This document shows, piece after piece, positions 10,847-21,747 of a DNA stretch of 64,000 bases. The first letter of the stretch is position 1, and each line of letters starts with the position of its first letter. The stretch lies in NCBI RefSeq assembly GCF_002335745.1, contig NZ_NIST01000001.1, positions 727,641 to 791,640 on the forward strand. The letters are read 5' to 3'. Below the pieces are notes generated by a model, which made no database searches, had not been told where the DNA came from, and was given only the letters and a program-made list of their open reading frames with translations. The position numbers and the translations under genes are program-made. This stretch comes from Evansella halocellulosilytica. GTDB taxonomy: Bacteria; Bacillota; Bacilli; Bacillales; Salisediminibacteriaceae.

Positions 10847-12253
10847 ATGGCGAAAAGAAAAACAAAATACGTTTGTCAGGAATGTGGCTATGAATCGATG
10901 AAATGGATGGGGAAATGCCCGGGATGTCAGAGCTGGAATACGATGGTCGAGGAGTTTCAACCTTCAGCGACGGAAAAAAAACGAGGATTTGTCACTTCAC
11001 CTAGTACAACAACAATGAAACCTCAACCAATTACGAAGATCGAAAGAACAGAAGAAGCTCGTTATGATACCCATATTAATGAATTAAACCGTGTATTGGG
11101 TGGAGGGATTGTCCCAGGATCTTTAGTTTTAGTTGGTGGAGATCCGGGAATTGGTAAATCAACCTTACTTTTGCAAGTTTCAGCTGAAATGTCTAAGAGT
11201 AAAAAAAGGGTGCTTTATATATCTGGGGAAGAATCAGTCAAACAAACGAAGATTCGAGCAGACCGGTTGGAAATATCGAACGATGAATTGTACGTATTAG
11301 CAGAAACCGATGTTGAGCATATTGAAAAAGCGATAGAAGAAATAAATCCAGCACTCGTTATAATTGATTCGATTCAGACCGTTTATTTGGATAGTGTAAG
11401 CAGTGCACCTGGAAGTGTTTCGCAAGTACGTGAATGTACAGCTGCGTTTATGAGAGTAGCGAAAACGAAAGGAATACCTATTTTTATTGTTGGACATGTA
11501 ACGAAACAAGGTTCGATAGCGGGTCCGCGTTTATTAGAGCATATGGTTGACTCTGTTTTGTATTTTGAAGGCGAACGGCATCATACATACCGGATTCTCC
11601 GTGCTGTAAAAAACAGATTTGGATCAACGAATGAGATAGGGATATTTGAAATGAAAGAACTCGGGTTAAAAGAAGTACTCAATCCTTCTGAAATTTTCCT
11701 TGAAGAACGCTCAGCAGGAGCGGCAGGTTCAGCTGTTGTCGCTTCAATGGAAGGAACGAGAACGGTTTTAGTAGAAATTCAAGCGTTAATTTCTCCGACT
11801 AGTTTTGGTAATCCTAGAAGAATGGCGACTGGCATTGACCACAACCGGATTTCATTATTAATGGCTGTTTTAGAAAAGCGGGTTGGGATGCTGTTACAAA
11901 ATTCAGATGCATACGTCAAAGTAGCTGGCGGTGTCCGATTAGATGAACCATCAATTGATTTATCGGTTGCTGTTGCAATCGCATCAAGTTTTAGAAATTC
12001 GCCAACCTCACCGACAGATGTATTTGTTGGAGAAGTAGGATTGACAGGGGAGGTAAGACGGGTCTCCCGTGTTGAGCAACGAGTATTAGAAGCGGAAAAG
12101 TTAGGGTTTAAACGTGTGATCATCCCCGAGAAAAACATTGGCGGGTGGACGATACCAAAAGGGATAGAAGTCGTCGGTGTAACGACTGTCAATGACGCAT
12201 TAGATGTGACGTTAGGAGGAACGACAAGTGGATCACCAACATTCGAATTATGA
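10847..12253 (+). CDS. radA: DNA repair protein RadA (Sms)
   Basis: RadA is a RecA-like ATPase/helicase that processes recombination intermediates. The 468-residue protein has an N-terminal zinc finger (CQECG and CPGCQ), Walker [11 protein letters not shown], the RadA-specific KNRFG motif, and a C-terminal Lon-like domain. ATG 10847 gives [10 protein letters not shown], the usual start, with GGGAAGTGG upstream; the longer frame to 10793 would run into the repeat element and is rejected. It overlaps disA by 26 nt. Confidence 0.97.
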   Translation: MAKRKTKYVCQECGYESMKWMGKCPGCQSWNTMVEEFQPSATEKKRGFVTSPSTTTMKPQPITKIERTEEARYDTHINELNRVLGGGIVPGSLVLVGGDPGIGKSTLLLQVSAEMSKSKKRVLYISGEESVKQTKIRADRLEISNDELYVLAETDVEHIEKAIEEINPALVIIDSIQTVYLDSVSSAPGSVSQVRECTAAFMRVAKTKGIPIFIVGHVTKQGSIAGPRLLEHMVDSVLYFEGERHHTYRILRAVKNRFGSTNEIGIFEMKELGLKEVLNPSEIFLEERSAGAAGSAVVASMEGTRTVLVEIQALISPTSFGNPRRMATGIDHNRISLLMAVLEKRVGMLLQNSDAYVKVAGGVRLDEPSIDLSVAVAIASSFRNSPTSPTDVFVGEVGLTGEVRRVSRVEQRVLEAEKLGFKRVIIPEKNIGGWTIPKGIEVVGVTTVNDALDVTLGGTTSGSPTFEL

Positions 12254-13310
12254 TTCTAATTTCATCAGTAATGTACTGAAGCTTGTGTCACCAGGAACGC
12301 CTTTAAGAGAAGGGATCGATAATGTTCTTCGGGCGAAAACAGGAGGACTTATCGTATTAGGGTATAATAATGAGATGATGAATATTGTCGACGGCGGCTT
12401 TTTCATTAATTGTGAATTTTCACCGGCATATTTATATGAATTAGCGAAAATGGACGGGGCAATCATTTTAAGTGAAGAAGGAGACAAAATCTTATACGCC
12501 AATACTCAACTTGTACCGAACAATGCGATCGAATCTACTGAAACAGGAATACGCCATCGTACAGCACAACGTGTAGCAAGACAAACAGGAAACCTCGTCA
12601 TTTCCATTTCTCAGAGACGAAATGTTATTACATTATATCAAGGAGATTATCGGTATGCGTTAAAAGATATCGGTGTCATCTTAACAAAAGCAAATCAAGC
12701 AGTTCAAACGTTAGAAAAATATAAATCAGTGCTAGACCAAAGTATTACGAATTTAGGAGCATTAGAATTTGAAGAGCTCGTAACATTTCAAGAGGTCTCT
12801 CAAGTCATGCATCGAGTGGAAATGGTACTGCGGATTAAAGGGGAAATTTTAAATTACGTAAATGAACTTGGAAATGAAGGGCGTTTAATTTCCATGCAGC
12901 TTGAAGAACTCGTATCAAACATTGAGAAAGAAGCAATATTACTCATAAAAGATTATATGAAAAACCCTAGTCAGGATCCTGAACAGCTTTTACAACAATT
13001 AAAGAGAATGTCGAATGAGGAGTTACTTGATGATCAAGTCATTGTCAAACTTTTAGGGTATGCTAAGACGGCAAATTTAGCTGAATTCGGCATTTGTCCT
13101 AGAGGCTTCCGTATTATGCATAAGATACCTCGCATTCCCCCGGTTGTCGTTCAGAATTTAATAGAAAGGTTTGAAGACTTGCCAAATATTCTGAGAGCAA
13201 ATACAGAAGAATTAGATGAAGTTGACGGAATTGGGGAAGCGCGAGCAAGGAAGATTAAAGAAGGCTTAACAAGAATTCAAGAACAACTCTTTATCGATCG
13301 TCATATATAA
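12228..13310 (+). CDS. disA: Diadenylate cyclase DisA
   Basis: DisA scans DNA for branched structures and makes c-di-AMP from two ATP. The 360-residue length equals the B. subtilis protein. The N-terminal DAC domain shows DGA (76-78) and RHR (109-111); a helical spine follows, with a C-terminal helix-hairpin-helix DNA-binding domain (about 300-350, including [14 protein letters not shown]). GTG 12228 is supported by TAGGAGGA seven nt upstream inside radA; RadA is known to inhibit DisA in B. subtilis, which suits the overlap. Confidence 0.97.
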   Translation: MDHQHSNYDSNFISNVLKLVSPGTPLREGIDNVLRAKTGGLIVLGYNNEMMNIVDGGFFINCEFSPAYLYELAKMDGAIILSEEGDKILYANTQLVPNNAIESTETGIRHRTAQRVARQTGNLVISISQRRNVITLYQGDYRYALKDIGVILTKANQAVQTLEKYKSVLDQSITNLGALEFEELVTFQEVSQVMHRVEMVLRIKGEILNYVNELGNEGRLISMQLEELVSNIEKEAILLIKDYMKNPSQDPEQLLQQLKRMSNEELLDDQVIVKLLGYAKTANLAEFGICPRGFRIMHKIPRIPPVVVQNLIERFEDLPNILRANTEELDEVDGIGEARARKIKEGLTRIQEQLFIDRHI

Positions 13311-13493
13311 TGTCAAAATAAATCAATTCTTGACGAATTGTAAAATAAAAGTTATAATTGAAAATTTACTGTAATTGACAACGCTAGAGTTGTTTTGTTA
13401 AGGTATTGTTATCCTTAAAAACGGGGATATATTAATAAATATGTAACTTTTTGTGATTTTTTTAGAATAACGTTTACATTCATATTACTTGTC

Positions 13494-13499
13494 TATAAT
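13494..13499 (+). promoter_or_regulatory. Possible -10 box upstream of yacL
   Basis: TATAAT lies 24 nt before the yacL start. A -35 match is poor (TTTACA at 13473-13478, spacing 15), so this is only a candidate promoter for the yacL-ispD-ispF group. Confidence 0.35.
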
Positions 13500-13522
13500 G
13501 GTTAAAGGAGGTGAAGTAGAGG

Positions 13523-14626
13523 ATGCTTCGTAAAGTTATTCAGTTGTTTATTATGATTGTTGGTGGGACAATAGGATTTATATTTATACCGGATGTTATC
13601 GAGTTGCTGAACTTAGGAGAAGTTCCTGCGTGGCTGACAAATCCGTATACTGGGGCGGCATTAGGTGCAATTATATTATTTTTATCTACTTTTTGGTTTG
13701 TTGATGATATTGTTGAATTTATACGTATTACAGAAGAAACATTAGTCAAGGCTCCTGTAACGGACTTACTTTTTGGTACAATGGGTTTAGGAATCGGACT
13801 TCTTATTGCATTCCTCATCGGCTTGCCGTTAGAGGCAATTCAAGTCACAGTAATCAGTACGATATTACCTCTGTTTTTAACATTACTTCTTGGATATTTA
13901 GGATTTAGAGTTGGCTTTAAAAAACGAGACGAATTAATGAATTTTTTCCCAATGGCGAATAAAGGGAGCGCGAAAGATCGTAAAAAAGGAGATCTTGCTT
14001 CTGAAGAAGACGGAAAAAACTCATTAAAGATTTTAGATACAAGTGTCATTATCGACGGTCGTATTGCGGATATTTGCCAGACAGGATTTTTAGAAGGGAC
14101 TTTAATCATTCCTGAATTTGTTTTAGAAGAATTACAGCATATCGCAGATTCATCGGATGTATTAAAGCGTAACCGCGGCCGTAGAGGGTTGGATATTTTA
14201 AACAAAATTCAAAAGGAACTTTCAGTTGCTGTTGAAATTTATGAAGGTGATTTTGAAGAGATTCAAGAAGTGGATAGTAAACTTGTGAAATTAGCAAAGC
14301 TAATAGAAGGTTATGTTGTCACAAATGATTTTAATTTAAATAAAGTATGTGATTTACAAGGTGTAGCGGTTTTAAATATTAACGACCTAGCGAATGCGGT
14401 AAAACCTGTCGTTCTTCCAGGTGAAGAAATGAACGTTCAAGTCATTAAAGACGGCAAGGAACAAAACCAAGGAATCGCGTACCTTGATGATGGTACGATG
14501 ATTGTTGTTGAAGAAGGACGTAACTATATTGGCAAAGAAATTGAGGTCATCGTAACAAGTGTCTTGCAAACATCTGCAGGACGGATGATCTTCGCTAAAC
14601 CGAAACTGCTAGAGAAAGCACTATAA
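13523..14626 (+). CDS. yacL: YacL, membrane PIN-TRAM domain protein
   Basis: The 367-residue protein has four predicted membrane helices (about 5-23, 43-61, 83-103, 110-131), a basic linker, a PIN nuclease-like domain beginning [10 protein letters not shown] with the conserved aspartate D172, and a C-terminal TRAM domain (about 300-360). It is the standard gene between disA and ispD in Bacillus. A membrane-anchored ribonuclease role is inferred from the domains; the substrate is unknown to me. It has a strong AAAGGAGGTGA site. Confidence 0.9.
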   Translation: MLRKVIQLFIMIVGGTIGFIFIPDVIELLNLGEVPAWLTNPYTGAALGAIILFLSTFWFVDDIVEFIRITEETLVKAPVTDLLFGTMGLGIGLLIAFLIGLPLEAIQVTVISTILPLFLTLLLGYLGFRVGFKKRDELMNFFPMANKGSAKDRKKGDLASEEDGKNSLKILDTSVIIDGRIADICQTGFLEGTLIIPEFVLEELQHIADSSDVLKRNRGRRGLDILNKIQKELSVAVEIYEGDFEEIQEVDSKLVKLAKLIEGYVVTNDFNLNKVCDLQGVAVLNINDLANAVKPVVLPGEEMNVQVIKDGKEQNQGIAYLDDGTMIVVEEGRNYIGKEIEVIVTSVLQTSAGRMIFAKPKLLEKAL

Positions 14627-14643
14627 AAAGAGGACAGATAAAC

Positions 14644-15336
14644 ATGGGGAAGTATAATGTCATTATTCCTGCTGCGGGACAAGGGAAAAGAATGAAGGCA
14701 GGTAAAAATAAACAATTTATTACGATTGACCAAGATCCTCTCCTCATTCACACATTACGTGTGTTTGAGGGGGATCTTCTTTGTGACGAGATCATTTTGG
14801 TCATTAATAGCGAAGAAAAGCCTGAAATGGAAGCGCTGATCGAGCAGTTCGGGTTAAAAAAAATAAACAAGCTAGTGCCTGGTGGGAAGGAAAGACAGCA
14901 AAGTGTATTTGAAGGATTAAAAGCTGTCGAAGGTGACCCTGTCGTACTTATCCATGATGGGGCACGCCCTTTTATTCAGACAGAAGTGATTAGTAAACTC
15001 GTAAGTAAAGTGGAGACAGGAGTGTCGGCGACTGTCGGTGTTCCAATGAAAGATACTGTAAAAAAAGTACAAGGCGGTCTCATTGAGGAAACGGTAGATC
15101 GCACAAGCTTGTGGGCTATTCAAACACCACAAGCTTTTCGCTGTTCAGAAATAGTGAGCGCTCATAAAGAGGCTGAAATGAACGACTATTTTGGTACGGA
15201 TGATGCAAGTTTAATGGAATATGTGAATAAGCCTGTTGCGATCATTGAAGGTGACTATGAAAATATAAAGGTGACAACACCAGAAGATTTACTTTTTGCA
15301 GAAGCGATCATTAAAAAAAGAAAGGAAGATCAGTGA
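14644..15336 (+). CDS. ispD: 2-C-methyl-D-erythritol 4-phosphate cytidylyltransferase
   Basis: IspD couples CTP to methylerythritol phosphate, the third step of the non-mevalonate isoprenoid pathway. The 230-residue protein shows the nucleotidyltransferase start [17 protein letters not shown], the central HDGARPF motif and VPMKDTVKK. Its TGA overlaps the ispF ATG by one base, so the two enzymes of the pathway are translationally coupled. Confidence 0.97.
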   Translation: MGKYNVIIPAAGQGKRMKAGKNKQFITIDQDPLLIHTLRVFEGDLLCDEIILVINSEEKPEMEALIEQFGLKKINKLVPGGKERQQSVFEGLKAVEGDPVVLIHDGARPFIQTEVISKLVSKVETGVSATVGVPMKDTVKKVQGGLIEETVDRTSLWAIQTPQAFRCSEIVSAHKEAEMNDYFGTDDASLMEYVNKPVAIIEGDYENIKVTTPEDLLFAEAIIKKRKEDQ

Positions 15337-15818
15337 TGATTCGAATTGGACAAGGGTTCGATGTTCATCAATTAGTAGAAGGAAGGCCGCTCATTCTTGG
15401 AGGAATTGACATCCCTCATGAAAAAGGATTGTTAGGTCATTCAGATGCTGATGTACTATTACATACAATATCAGACGCTATTTTAGGTGCGATTGGAGAA
15501 GGGGATATCGGAAAACATTTTCCTGATACAGATCCGAATTTTAAAGATGCTGACTCAGCAAAGCTGTTAACTCATGTTTGGGAAATAGCGAAAGAAAAAG
15601 GAATGACATTAGGGAACGTTGATTGCACGATTATGGCACAAAAGCCTAAGATGGCTCCTTATATCGAACAGATGAGAGAACGTATTGCTCAATTACTTGA
15701 AGCAGATACGAGCCGAGTAAATGTAAAGGCAACGACAACAGAGCAGCTTGGGTTCACTGGGAGAGAAGAAGGAATTGCTTCAATGGCAGTCGTTCTTTTG
15801 GAAAGTACGAATTCATAA
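15336..15818 (+). CDS. ispF: 2-C-methyl-D-erythritol 2,4-cyclodiphosphate synthase
   Basis: IspF closes the cyclic diphosphate in the methylerythritol pathway. The 160-residue protein starts [13 protein letters not shown], with metal-binding D and H in DVH, and contains LGHSDADVL and the C-terminal [16 protein letters not shown] 15336 is preferred over GTG 15333 because AAGGAA (15322-15327) is then 8 nt away. The next gene, gltX, has its own promoter. Confidence 0.96.
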   Translation: MIRIGQGFDVHQLVEGRPLILGGIDIPHEKGLLGHSDADVLLHTISDAILGAIGEGDIGKHFPDTDPNFKDADSAKLLTHVWEIAKEKGMTLGNVDCTIMAQKPKMAPYIEQMRERIAQLLEADTSRVNVKATTTEQLGFTGREEGIASMAVVLLESTNS

Positions 15819-15868
15819 GGTTTGTTTCAAAAGACTCTCATACCCGAATTTTGTACGAGGTTGAAAAC

Positions 15869-15899
15869 TTGACCTAATGAAAGAAAAAAGTGATAAAAT
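15869..15899 (+). promoter_or_regulatory. Candidate promoter of gltX
   Basis: TTGACC (15869-15874) is followed by TGATAAAAT; the -10 can be read as GATAAA at 17-nt spacing or TAAAAT (15894-15899) at 19. It lies 40 nt before gltX. Confidence 0.5.
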
Positions 15900-15938
15900 A
15901 AGGAAAGCTAAGAACAAAAGAATGGAAGGTGTCATACT

Positions 15939-17399
15939 ATGACTCAACAAGTACGTGTTAGGTTTGCTCCGAGCCCAACGGGGCATTTGCACATTGGTGG
16001 AGCACGGTCTGCATTATTTAATTATTTATTTGCCCGCCATCAAAATGGGAAATTTATTGTTAGAATTGAAGATACAGATCAAGCAAGGAATGTAGATACA
16101 GCAACTGAAAAATTAATGGAAAGCATGAAATGGCTTGGCATCGACTGGGATGAGAGTGTCGATGTTGGCGGCCCGTATACTCCATATAAAAGTATGGAAC
16201 GTTTAGACATTTATAAACAATATATCGAGCAGCTTATTGAAGAAGGAAAAGCATACTACTGTTACATGTCTGAGGTAGAGTTAGAGGCTGAGCGGGAAGA
16301 ACAGCGTTCACGCGGAGAGACGCCGAAATATAGCGGACGTGACCGATACTTAACGAAAGAACAGCGGGAAGCCTACGAAAAAGAGGGAAGAAAACCTGTC
16401 GTTCGTTTCCTTGTACCAGAAGATAAAACGGTCGTAGTCGATGATATTGTTCGCGGAGATGTCACATTTGAAGCTGAAGGAATTGGTGACTTCGTCATTG
16501 CTCGGGCAGATGGAATTCCAACTTACAACTTTGCAGTTGTTATTGATGATCATTTAATGGAAATCTCTCACGTTATTCGTGGGGAAGAACATTTATCAAA
16601 CTCTCCTCGCCAAGTGTTGATCTATGAAGCTTTCGGTTGGGAAACGCCAAAGTTTGCTCACGCATCCTTAATTTTAAATGAAGACCGTCAAAAGATGAGT
16701 AAGCGTGACGAGTCGATTATTCAGTTTGTTGAACAGTATCGTGATTTAGGCTATTTGCCAGAGGCGATCGTTAACTTTATCGCTTTACTCGGATGGTCTC
16801 CAGGTGGCGAAGAGGAAATTTTAACAAAAGAACAATTAATTGAGCAGTTTAGCTTGGAACGAGTCATTAAGGCTCCTGCAGTATTTGATACGAAAAAGCT
16901 TGCGTGGATGAACAACCAATACATGAAAGCAGCTGATGTCGATCGCGTTGTCGAGTTGGCACTGCCACATTTGATTAAAGCTGGAAAGCTCCCGCAACAA
17001 CTAACTGCGGAGGAACGTGCATGGGCTGAAAAGCTTATTGCACTCCATCAGGAAAAAATGAGTTACGGAGCGGAAATTGTCGGGTTAACTGAGTTGTTCT
17101 TTAAGACTGATATCGATTATAATGAAGATGCGCAGGACGTTTTAAAGGAAGAACAAGTTCCAGAAGTTCTCAGCGCATTTAAAGATAAAGTGGCTTCTTT
17201 AGAAGATTTTAAAGCGGATCAAATCAAAGCTTCGATGAAAGAAGTACAAAAAGAGACAGGTTTTAAAGGGAAGAGGCTCTTTATGCCGATACGGGTTGCA
17301 ACAACCGGACAAATGCATGGTCCAGATTTACCGCAAGCAATTGAATTGTTAGGGAAAGATGTCGTTGTTGCAAGGTTAGATAAAGTTCTAAATCAATAA
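15939..17399 (+). CDS. gltX: Glutamyl-tRNA synthetase
   Basis: This class I synthetase charges tRNA-Glu, and in Bacillus also tRNA-Gln for later amidation. The 486-residue protein has the HIGH-type motif HLHIG (16-20) in a PSPTG context and KMSKR (252-256), with the C-terminal anticodon-binding helices. In Bacillus it precedes cysES, as here. It has a GGAAGGTG ribosome site. Confidence 0.97.
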   Translation: MTQQVRVRFAPSPTGHLHIGGARSALFNYLFARHQNGKFIVRIEDTDQARNVDTATEKLMESMKWLGIDWDESVDVGGPYTPYKSMERLDIYKQYIEQLIEEGKAYYCYMSEVELEAEREEQRSRGETPKYSGRDRYLTKEQREAYEKEGRKPVVRFLVPEDKTVVVDDIVRGDVTFEAEGIGDFVIARADGIPTYNFAVVIDDHLMEISHVIRGEEHLSNSPRQVLIYEAFGWETPKFAHASLILNEDRQKMSKRDESIIQFVEQYRDLGYLPEAIVNFIALLGWSPGGEEEILTKEQLIEQFSLERVIKAPAVFDTKKLAWMNNQYMKAADVDRVVELALPHLIKAGKLPQQLTAEERAWAEKLIALHQEKMSYGAEIVGLTELFFKTDIDYNEDAQDVLKEEQVPEVLSAFKDKVASLEDFKADQIKASMKEVQKETGFKGKRLFMPIRVATTGQMHGPDLPQAIELLGKDVVVARLDKVLNQ

Positions 17400-17430
17400 G
17401 AGACTATTTAAAACAGTCTGTTGATCATAA

Positions 17431-17458
17431 TTGTTTTTCAATACAACTTCTATAAAAT
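17431..17458 (+). promoter_or_regulatory. Candidate promoter of the cysES leader
   Basis: TTGTTT (17431-17436) and TAAAAT (17453-17458) are 16 nt apart, upstream of the T-box. The match is moderate; read-through from gltX is also possible. Confidence 0.35.
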
Positions 17459-17515
17459 AAAACCGTTGATGAGGAAAAGTACATTATCTTTTTCCTTTAT
17501 GAGTCCTCCATAGGA

Positions 17516-17802
17516 ATGTACTCGAAAAGAGAGAGCTGTCACTGGCTGAAAGCAGCTTAAGGAAGAAATAATGGAAATGCACCTCTGAGTTCCTTGAAGA
17601 AAAGCAATAAAAGGTAGTTTTAAAGAGACAGCAAGGTTGCTAATCGAAAGATCTATAGCTGTTATTGACCTACCATTGTGAAAGCTAATTATTCGAGGAC
17701 GGCACTAAAGTCGTTATTAATGGAAAGTGAAGCTTATGCTTAAACAGAGTGGAACCGCGTGAAAGCGTCTCTGTGCCGTTGTGGCACCGAGGCGTTTTTT
17801 TA
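17516..17802 (+). promoter_or_regulatory. T-box leader (tRNA-Cys) controlling cysES
   Basis: The T-box sequence AGAGTGGAACCGCG (17746-17759) is immediately followed by a terminator (GCGTCTCTGTGCC with GGCACCGAGGCG, then seven T, 17765-17802). A TGC codon at 17578-17580 in GGAAATGCACC fits a cysteine specifier in Stem I, and the downstream genes are cysE and cysS. Uncharged tRNA-Cys would favour the antiterminator and allow transcription. The specifier is inferred from position and context; the T-box and terminator are seen directly. This explains the 445-nt gap after gltX. Confidence 0.93.
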
Positions 17803-17844
17803 ATGATCATAAGTAAGTGGGAGGATGGAAGGAGGTTTTAACGA

Positions 17845-18516
17845 GTGTTCAAAACTTTAAGGAATGATGTTGATGTCGTGCTCGAACAAGACCCCGCAGC
17901 GAGAAACAGGTTGGAAGTCATTATAAATTATTCAGGGGTTCATGCAATTTGGTCCCACCGATTTGCTCATTGGCTCTGGAAGAAGCGGCTCTATTTTATT
18001 GCAAGGTTTTTGTCTCAAGTAAGTCGTTTTTTTACAGGGATCGAAATTCATCCAGGGGCAGTCATCGGTCAGCGTCTCTTTATTGACCACGGTATGGGAG
18101 TTGTTATAGGAGAAACGTGTGAAATTGGTGATAATGTAACGATTTATCAAGGGGTCACACTCGGAGGAACCGGGAAAGAGAAAGGGAAACGTCATCCGAC
18201 TATTGAAGATAATGTCCTCATTGCTTCAGGAGCAAAAGTGTTAGGCTCTATGAGAATTGGGCAAAACTCAAATATAGGAGCAGGATCAGTTGTTTTAAAA
18301 GAAGTCCCTCCAAATTCGACCGTCGTCGGCATTCCGGGACGAGTCGTTATCCAAGATGGTGTGAAATTATCGAAGAATTTGGACCATATTAACTTACCTG
18401 ACCCAGTTTCAGATAAATTTCGTGAGCTAGAAGATGAAATTTTGCGTTTGAAAGAAGAAATGTATCAATTAAAAGCCGAAAAGGAACAACTTGAGAAAAA
18501 TGAAGGAGGCTCGTAG
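17845..18516 (+). CDS. cysE: Serine O-acetyltransferase
   Basis: CysE acetylates serine with acetyl-CoA to make O-acetylserine, the carbon skeleton for cysteine. The 223-residue protein has the N-terminal helical part with [11 protein letters not shown] and a left-handed beta-helix with [26 protein letters not shown] and [16 protein letters not shown] (catalytic His and Asp present). GTG start 8 nt after GGAGGT. The C-terminal tail (about 185-223) is charged and predicted coiled coil. It is co-transcribed with cysS behind the T-box. Confidence 0.96.
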   Translation: MFKTLRNDVDVVLEQDPAARNRLEVIINYSGVHAIWSHRFAHWLWKKRLYFIARFLSQVSRFFTGIEIHPGAVIGQRLFIDHGMGVVIGETCEIGDNVTIYQGVTLGGTGKEKGKRHPTIEDNVLIASGAKVLGSMRIGQNSNIGAGSVVLKEVPPNSTVVGIPGRVVIQDGVKLSKNLDHINLPDPVSDKFRELEDEILRLKEEMYQLKAEKEQLEKNEGGS

Positions 18517-18520
18517 TACG

Positions 18521-19921
18521 ATGAGTATTAAAATGTATAATACATTAACGAGAAAGAAGGAACCTTTTATCCCGATAGAAGAAGGAAAAGTAAAAATGTA
18601 TGTTTGCGGACCGACAGTTTATAACTATATTCATATCGGGAATGCACGTCCGGCGGTTGTATTCGACATGGTCCGGCGTTATTTGCAATATAAAGGGTTT
18701 GACGTGAACTATGTCTCTAACTTTACGGATGTCGACGATAAAATAATTAAAGCTGCAGAAGAGATGGGCGAAGATGTCATGACTGTTGCAGAACGCTTTA
18801 TACGTGCATACCATGAAGACACGGAGGCTCTAGGCGTTAAAAAAGCTGATGAACACCCTCGTGTAACGAATACAATGCCAGATATTATTACATTTATTGA
18901 ACGTTTAATTGAAAAAGGCTATGCATATGAATCACAAGGGGATGTTTATTTTAGGACGAGGAAATTTGATAGCTATGGAAAGCTTTCTTATCAATCAATC
19001 GATGACCTCCAACTAGGTGCACGAATTGAAGTAGGGGATAAAAAGGAAGATCCTCTAGACTTCGTTTTATGGAAAAATGCAAAACCTGGTGAAATTTATT
19101 GGGAAAGCCCTTGGGGGAATGGAAGACCTGGCTGGCATATTGAGTGCTCAGCGATGGTAAAGAAATACCTTGGTGATACAATTGACATTCATGCTGGTGG
19201 ACAGGACTTATCCTTTCCGCACCACGAAAATGAAATCGCCCAATCCGAAGCGCTGAATGAGAAAAAAATGGCGAATTACTGGCTTCATAATGGCTACATT
19301 AATATCGATAATGAGAAAATGTCCAAGTCATTAGGAAACTTTATTCTCGTACACGATATTATTAAAAAGTATGAGGCAGAAGTTGTACGCTTCTTTATCG
19401 TAAATGCCCACTATCGAAGTCCGATTAACTTTAATGATGAACAATTAAACAGTGCAAAGAGTAGTCTTGAGCGGATTAAAACGACCTACCTAAACGTATC
19501 TCACCGTCGTGATGAAACAGCAGACTTAGGAGAAAATACGGAAAAGTGGGTCGAAGAAATCGAAAAGCATCATGTGCGATTTATTGAAGAAATGGACGAT
19601 GACTTTAATAGTGCCAATGCTGTAGCTGTTATGTTTGATCTTGTTAAAAGTGCGAATCTTTATTTACGAGAAAAACATACGAATAAAGATGTGTTGAACA
19701 AGTATTTACAGCGTCTTGAAGACATGGCATTTGTCCTCGGTCTTCAATTAGGTGTAGAGGAAGAACTGCTTGACGAAGAGATCGAAGCATTAATACAAGA
19801 ACGAATTGATGCACGTAAAAATCGAAATTTCGCACGAGCTGATGAAATACGTGATGAATTAAAAGAGAAAAATATTATTCTTGAAGATACCCCTCAAGGA
19901 ACAAGATGGAAAAGAGGGTAA
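18521..19921 (+). CDS. cysS: Cysteinyl-tRNA synthetase
   Basis: CysS charges tRNA-Cys. The 466-residue class I enzyme has C29 and HIGN (38-41) in the nucleotide site, zinc ligands in WHIECSAM and PHHENE, and KMSKS (266-270). ATG 18521 is chosen after GAAGGAGG; the longer in-frame start at 18491 would lie inside cysE. Stop is followed closely by mrnC. Confidence 0.97.
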   Translation: MSIKMYNTLTRKKEPFIPIEEGKVKMYVCGPTVYNYIHIGNARPAVVFDMVRRYLQYKGFDVNYVSNFTDVDDKIIKAAEEMGEDVMTVAERFIRAYHEDTEALGVKKADEHPRVTNTMPDIITFIERLIEKGYAYESQGDVYFRTRKFDSYGKLSYQSIDDLQLGARIEVGDKKEDPLDFVLWKNAKPGEIYWESPWGNGRPGWHIECSAMVKKYLGDTIDIHAGGQDLSFPHHENEIAQSEALNEKKMANYWLHNGYINIDNEKMSKSLGNFILVHDIIKKYEAEVVRFFIVNAHYRSPINFNDEQLNSAKSSLERIKTTYLNVSHRRDETADLGENTEKWVEEIEKHHVRFIEEMDDDFNSANAVAVMFDLVKSANLYLREKHTNKDVLNKYLQRLEDMAFVLGLQLGVEEELLDEEIEALIQERIDARKNRNFARADEIRDELKEKNIILEDTPQGTRWKRG

Positions 19922-19927
19922 TGAACA

Positions 19928-20353
19928 GTGAAATTAAATAAAACAGTGAATGAACCAGAACAGTTAAATGCCCTTGCGTTGGCTTACATGGGAGATGCGG
20001 TATTGGAGATGTATGTCCGATACCGTCTCATTGCAAGTGGACAAGTCCGTCCGAATAAACTGCATCGTACGGCAACAGAATACGTTTCTGCTAAAGCCCA
20101 AGCGAAAGTGCTCCATCAGCTTTTTGATGAAAAATGGCTGACAGAACATGAAAAAAGTGTTGCATTAAGAGGGAGAAATGCGAAGTCAGGGACGATTCCG
20201 AAAAATACCGATCATGCGACTTATCGATATAGTACTGCGTTTGAAGCGTTAATAGGATATCTTTACTTAACAGATGAATTCGAGCGTCTTGATGCGGTTG
20301 TTGAAAAGGCAGTTCATATTATTGAAGGGAAGGAGGAGGAAAATGACAAGTAA
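19928..20353 (+). CDS. mrnC: Mini-ribonuclease III
   Basis: Mini-III is an RNase III catalytic domain without a dsRNA-binding domain that trims the 23S precursor stalk. The 141-residue protein shows [15 protein letters not shown] (catalytic acidic residues) and the second acidic motif in [15 protein letters not shown] 19928 follows AAAGAGGG. It overlaps rlmB by 11 nt. Its likely substrate, the 23S stalk, is visible at 252-350/3466-3510 in this window. Confidence 0.95.
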   Translation: MKLNKTVNEPEQLNALALAYMGDAVLEMYVRYRLIASGQVRPNKLHRTATEYVSAKAQAKVLHQLFDEKWLTEHEKSVALRGRNAKSGTIPKNTDHATYRYSTAFEALIGYLYLTDEFERLDAVVEKAVHIIEGKEEENDK

Positions 20354-21098
20354 ACAAGATTATTTAGCAGGTAAAAACCCGATCATTGAAGCATTAAAAG
20401 GGAAGCACCCTATTCATAAAATCTGGATTGCTGAAGGCTCGCAACGTGGACAAATGTCCCAAGTTATTAAATTGGCGAAAAGTGCACAAGTGAATGTTCA
20501 GTTTGTTCCTAAAAAGAAAATTGATCAAATGGTATCTACCAATGCTCACCAAGGCGTTGTCGCTCAAATTGCAGCTTATGAATATCAAGACTTGTCTGTT
20601 TTGTTTGAGAATGCAGCAAACAGGAATGAAGCTCCTTTCTTTTTAATATTGGACGAACTTGAAGACCCGCATAATCTCGGGTCGATTTTAAGGACTGCTG
20701 ATGCTGTTGGTGCTCATGGTATCATCGTACCGAAGAGGCGATCTGTTGGTCTAACGTCCACAGTTGCAAAGGCATCGGCGGGTGCGATTGAACATGTACC
20801 TGTCACGAAGGTGACGAACTTGGCGCGGACAATGGACGAGCTGAAAAAGGAAGGTCTCTGGTTTGTAGGAACGGATGCTAAAGGGACCGAAGACTATCGT
20901 GAAACCGACTTGGACATGCCTGTCGGTCTTGTGATTGGCAGTGAAGGAAAGGGAATGAGTCGGTTAGTTAAAGAAAAGTGCGATTTTCTCGTTCGTATTC
21001 CTTTAGCCGGAAAAGTAACATCGTTAAATGCCTCCGTTGCAGCAAGCTTGCTAATGTACGAAGTATATCGCAGCAGACACCCCCAAGGGAAGAATTAA
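20343..21098 (+). CDS. rlmB: 23S rRNA 2'-O-methyltransferase, RlmB/TrmH family
   Basis: This SpoU/TrmH-type SPOUT methyltransferase has an N-terminal substrate-binding domain (GKNPIIEAL) and the knotted catalytic domain with [31 protein letters not shown] and [13 protein letters not shown]. RlmB in E. coli methylates G2251 of 23S; the same target is inferred here. The 251-residue form starting at ATG 20343 is preceded by GGAAGGAGGAGG. The start at 20274 is rejected. Confidence 0.93.
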   Translation: MTSKQDYLAGKNPIIEALKGKHPIHKIWIAEGSQRGQMSQVIKLAKSAQVNVQFVPKKKIDQMVSTNAHQGVVAQIAAYEYQDLSVLFENAANRNEAPFFLILDELEDPHNLGSILRTADAVGAHGIIVPKRRSVGLTSTVAKASAGAIEHVPVTKVTNLARTMDELKKEGLWFVGTDAKGTEDYRETDLDMPVGLVIGSEGKGMSRLVKEKCDFLVRIPLAGKVTSLNASVAASLLMYEVYRSRHPQGKN

Positions 21099-21099
21099 C

Positions 21100-21609
21100 A
21101 TGCGGCGTGTCCTGCTTGTAGACGGTTATAATATAATTGGCGACTGGCCAGAGTTACGCAAGCTTCAACTAAATGATTTAGAAAGTGCTAGAGATATTCT
21201 CATCGAAAAAATGGCAGAATATCAAGCATACACGGGGATCGAAGTGATGATTATTTTTGATGCTCACATGGTTCCGGGCGTCGGGAAAAAATATCAAAAC
21301 TATAAGCTGAATATTATCTATACAAGAGAAAAAGAGACCGCTGATGAACGAATTGAAAAGCTCGTTAAACAATTAAAAAGGGTTGATACGCAAATTTATG
21401 TCGCGACTTCAGATTTTGTTGAGCAAAGAGTTATATTTGCAAGTGGTGCGTACCGAAAATCAGCCCGTGAGTTAAAAACTGAGATGGAAGCGATCGAAAA
21501 AGGGATTGAAAAACAAGTAATCCTGACGAAAAAGGCAAAAGTCAAAACAAAACTGCCTATTACAGAGGAAATGGCAGAAATTTTTGAAAAATGGCGTCGA
21601 GGTGACTAG
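21100..21609 (+). CDS. rae1: NYN-domain endoribonuclease Rae1 (YacP)
   Basis: The 169-residue protein begins LLVDGYNIIGDWPEL, the PIN-like NYN domain with its catalytic aspartate, and ends with a basic region. In B. subtilis the orthologue Rae1 cuts mRNA on the ribosome A site. It follows rlmB with one base between stop and start, as in Bacillus. The ribosome site is a modest AAGGGAAG. Confidence 0.92.
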   Translation: MRRVLLVDGYNIIGDWPELRKLQLNDLESARDILIEKMAEYQAYTGIEVMIIFDAHMVPGVGKKYQNYKLNIIYTREKETADERIEKLVKQLKRVDTQIYVATSDFVEQRVIFASGAYRKSARELKTEMEAIEKGIEKQVILTKKAKVKTKLPITEEMAEIFEKWRRGD

Positions 21610-21617
21610 TGACCATC

Positions 21618-21647
21618 TTGACGCTGTTGTTTTGTATCCTGTATAAT
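21618..21647 (+). promoter_or_regulatory. Sigma-A type promoter of sigH
   Basis: TTGACG (21618-21623) and TATAAT (21642-21647) are 18 nt apart, starting 9 nt after the rae1 stop. A perfect 11-bp inverted repeat (21673-21717) lies in the resulting leader. Confidence 0.75.
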
Positions 21648-21672
21648 ATTTCTATATTTAGACAATTCACTC

Positions 21673-21717
21673 TGTTTAAAAAGATCTTAACATTTCCAAA
21701 AAGAAGCTTTTTAAACA
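21673..21717 (+). repeat. Short TGTTTAAAAAG hairpin element upstream of sigH
   Basis: TGTTTAAAAAG (21673-21683) and CTTTTTAAACA (21707-21717) are perfect 11-bp inverted repeats around a 23-nt loop. The size equals that of the element upstream of rplJ (44 bp), and the ends match the longer elements before radA, secE and nusG. It ends 30 nt before the sigH start codon, inside its 5' UTR. Confidence 0.75.
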
Positions 21718-21747
21718 TTGAATTAAAGCAGGGTCGGAGGGATCGCG

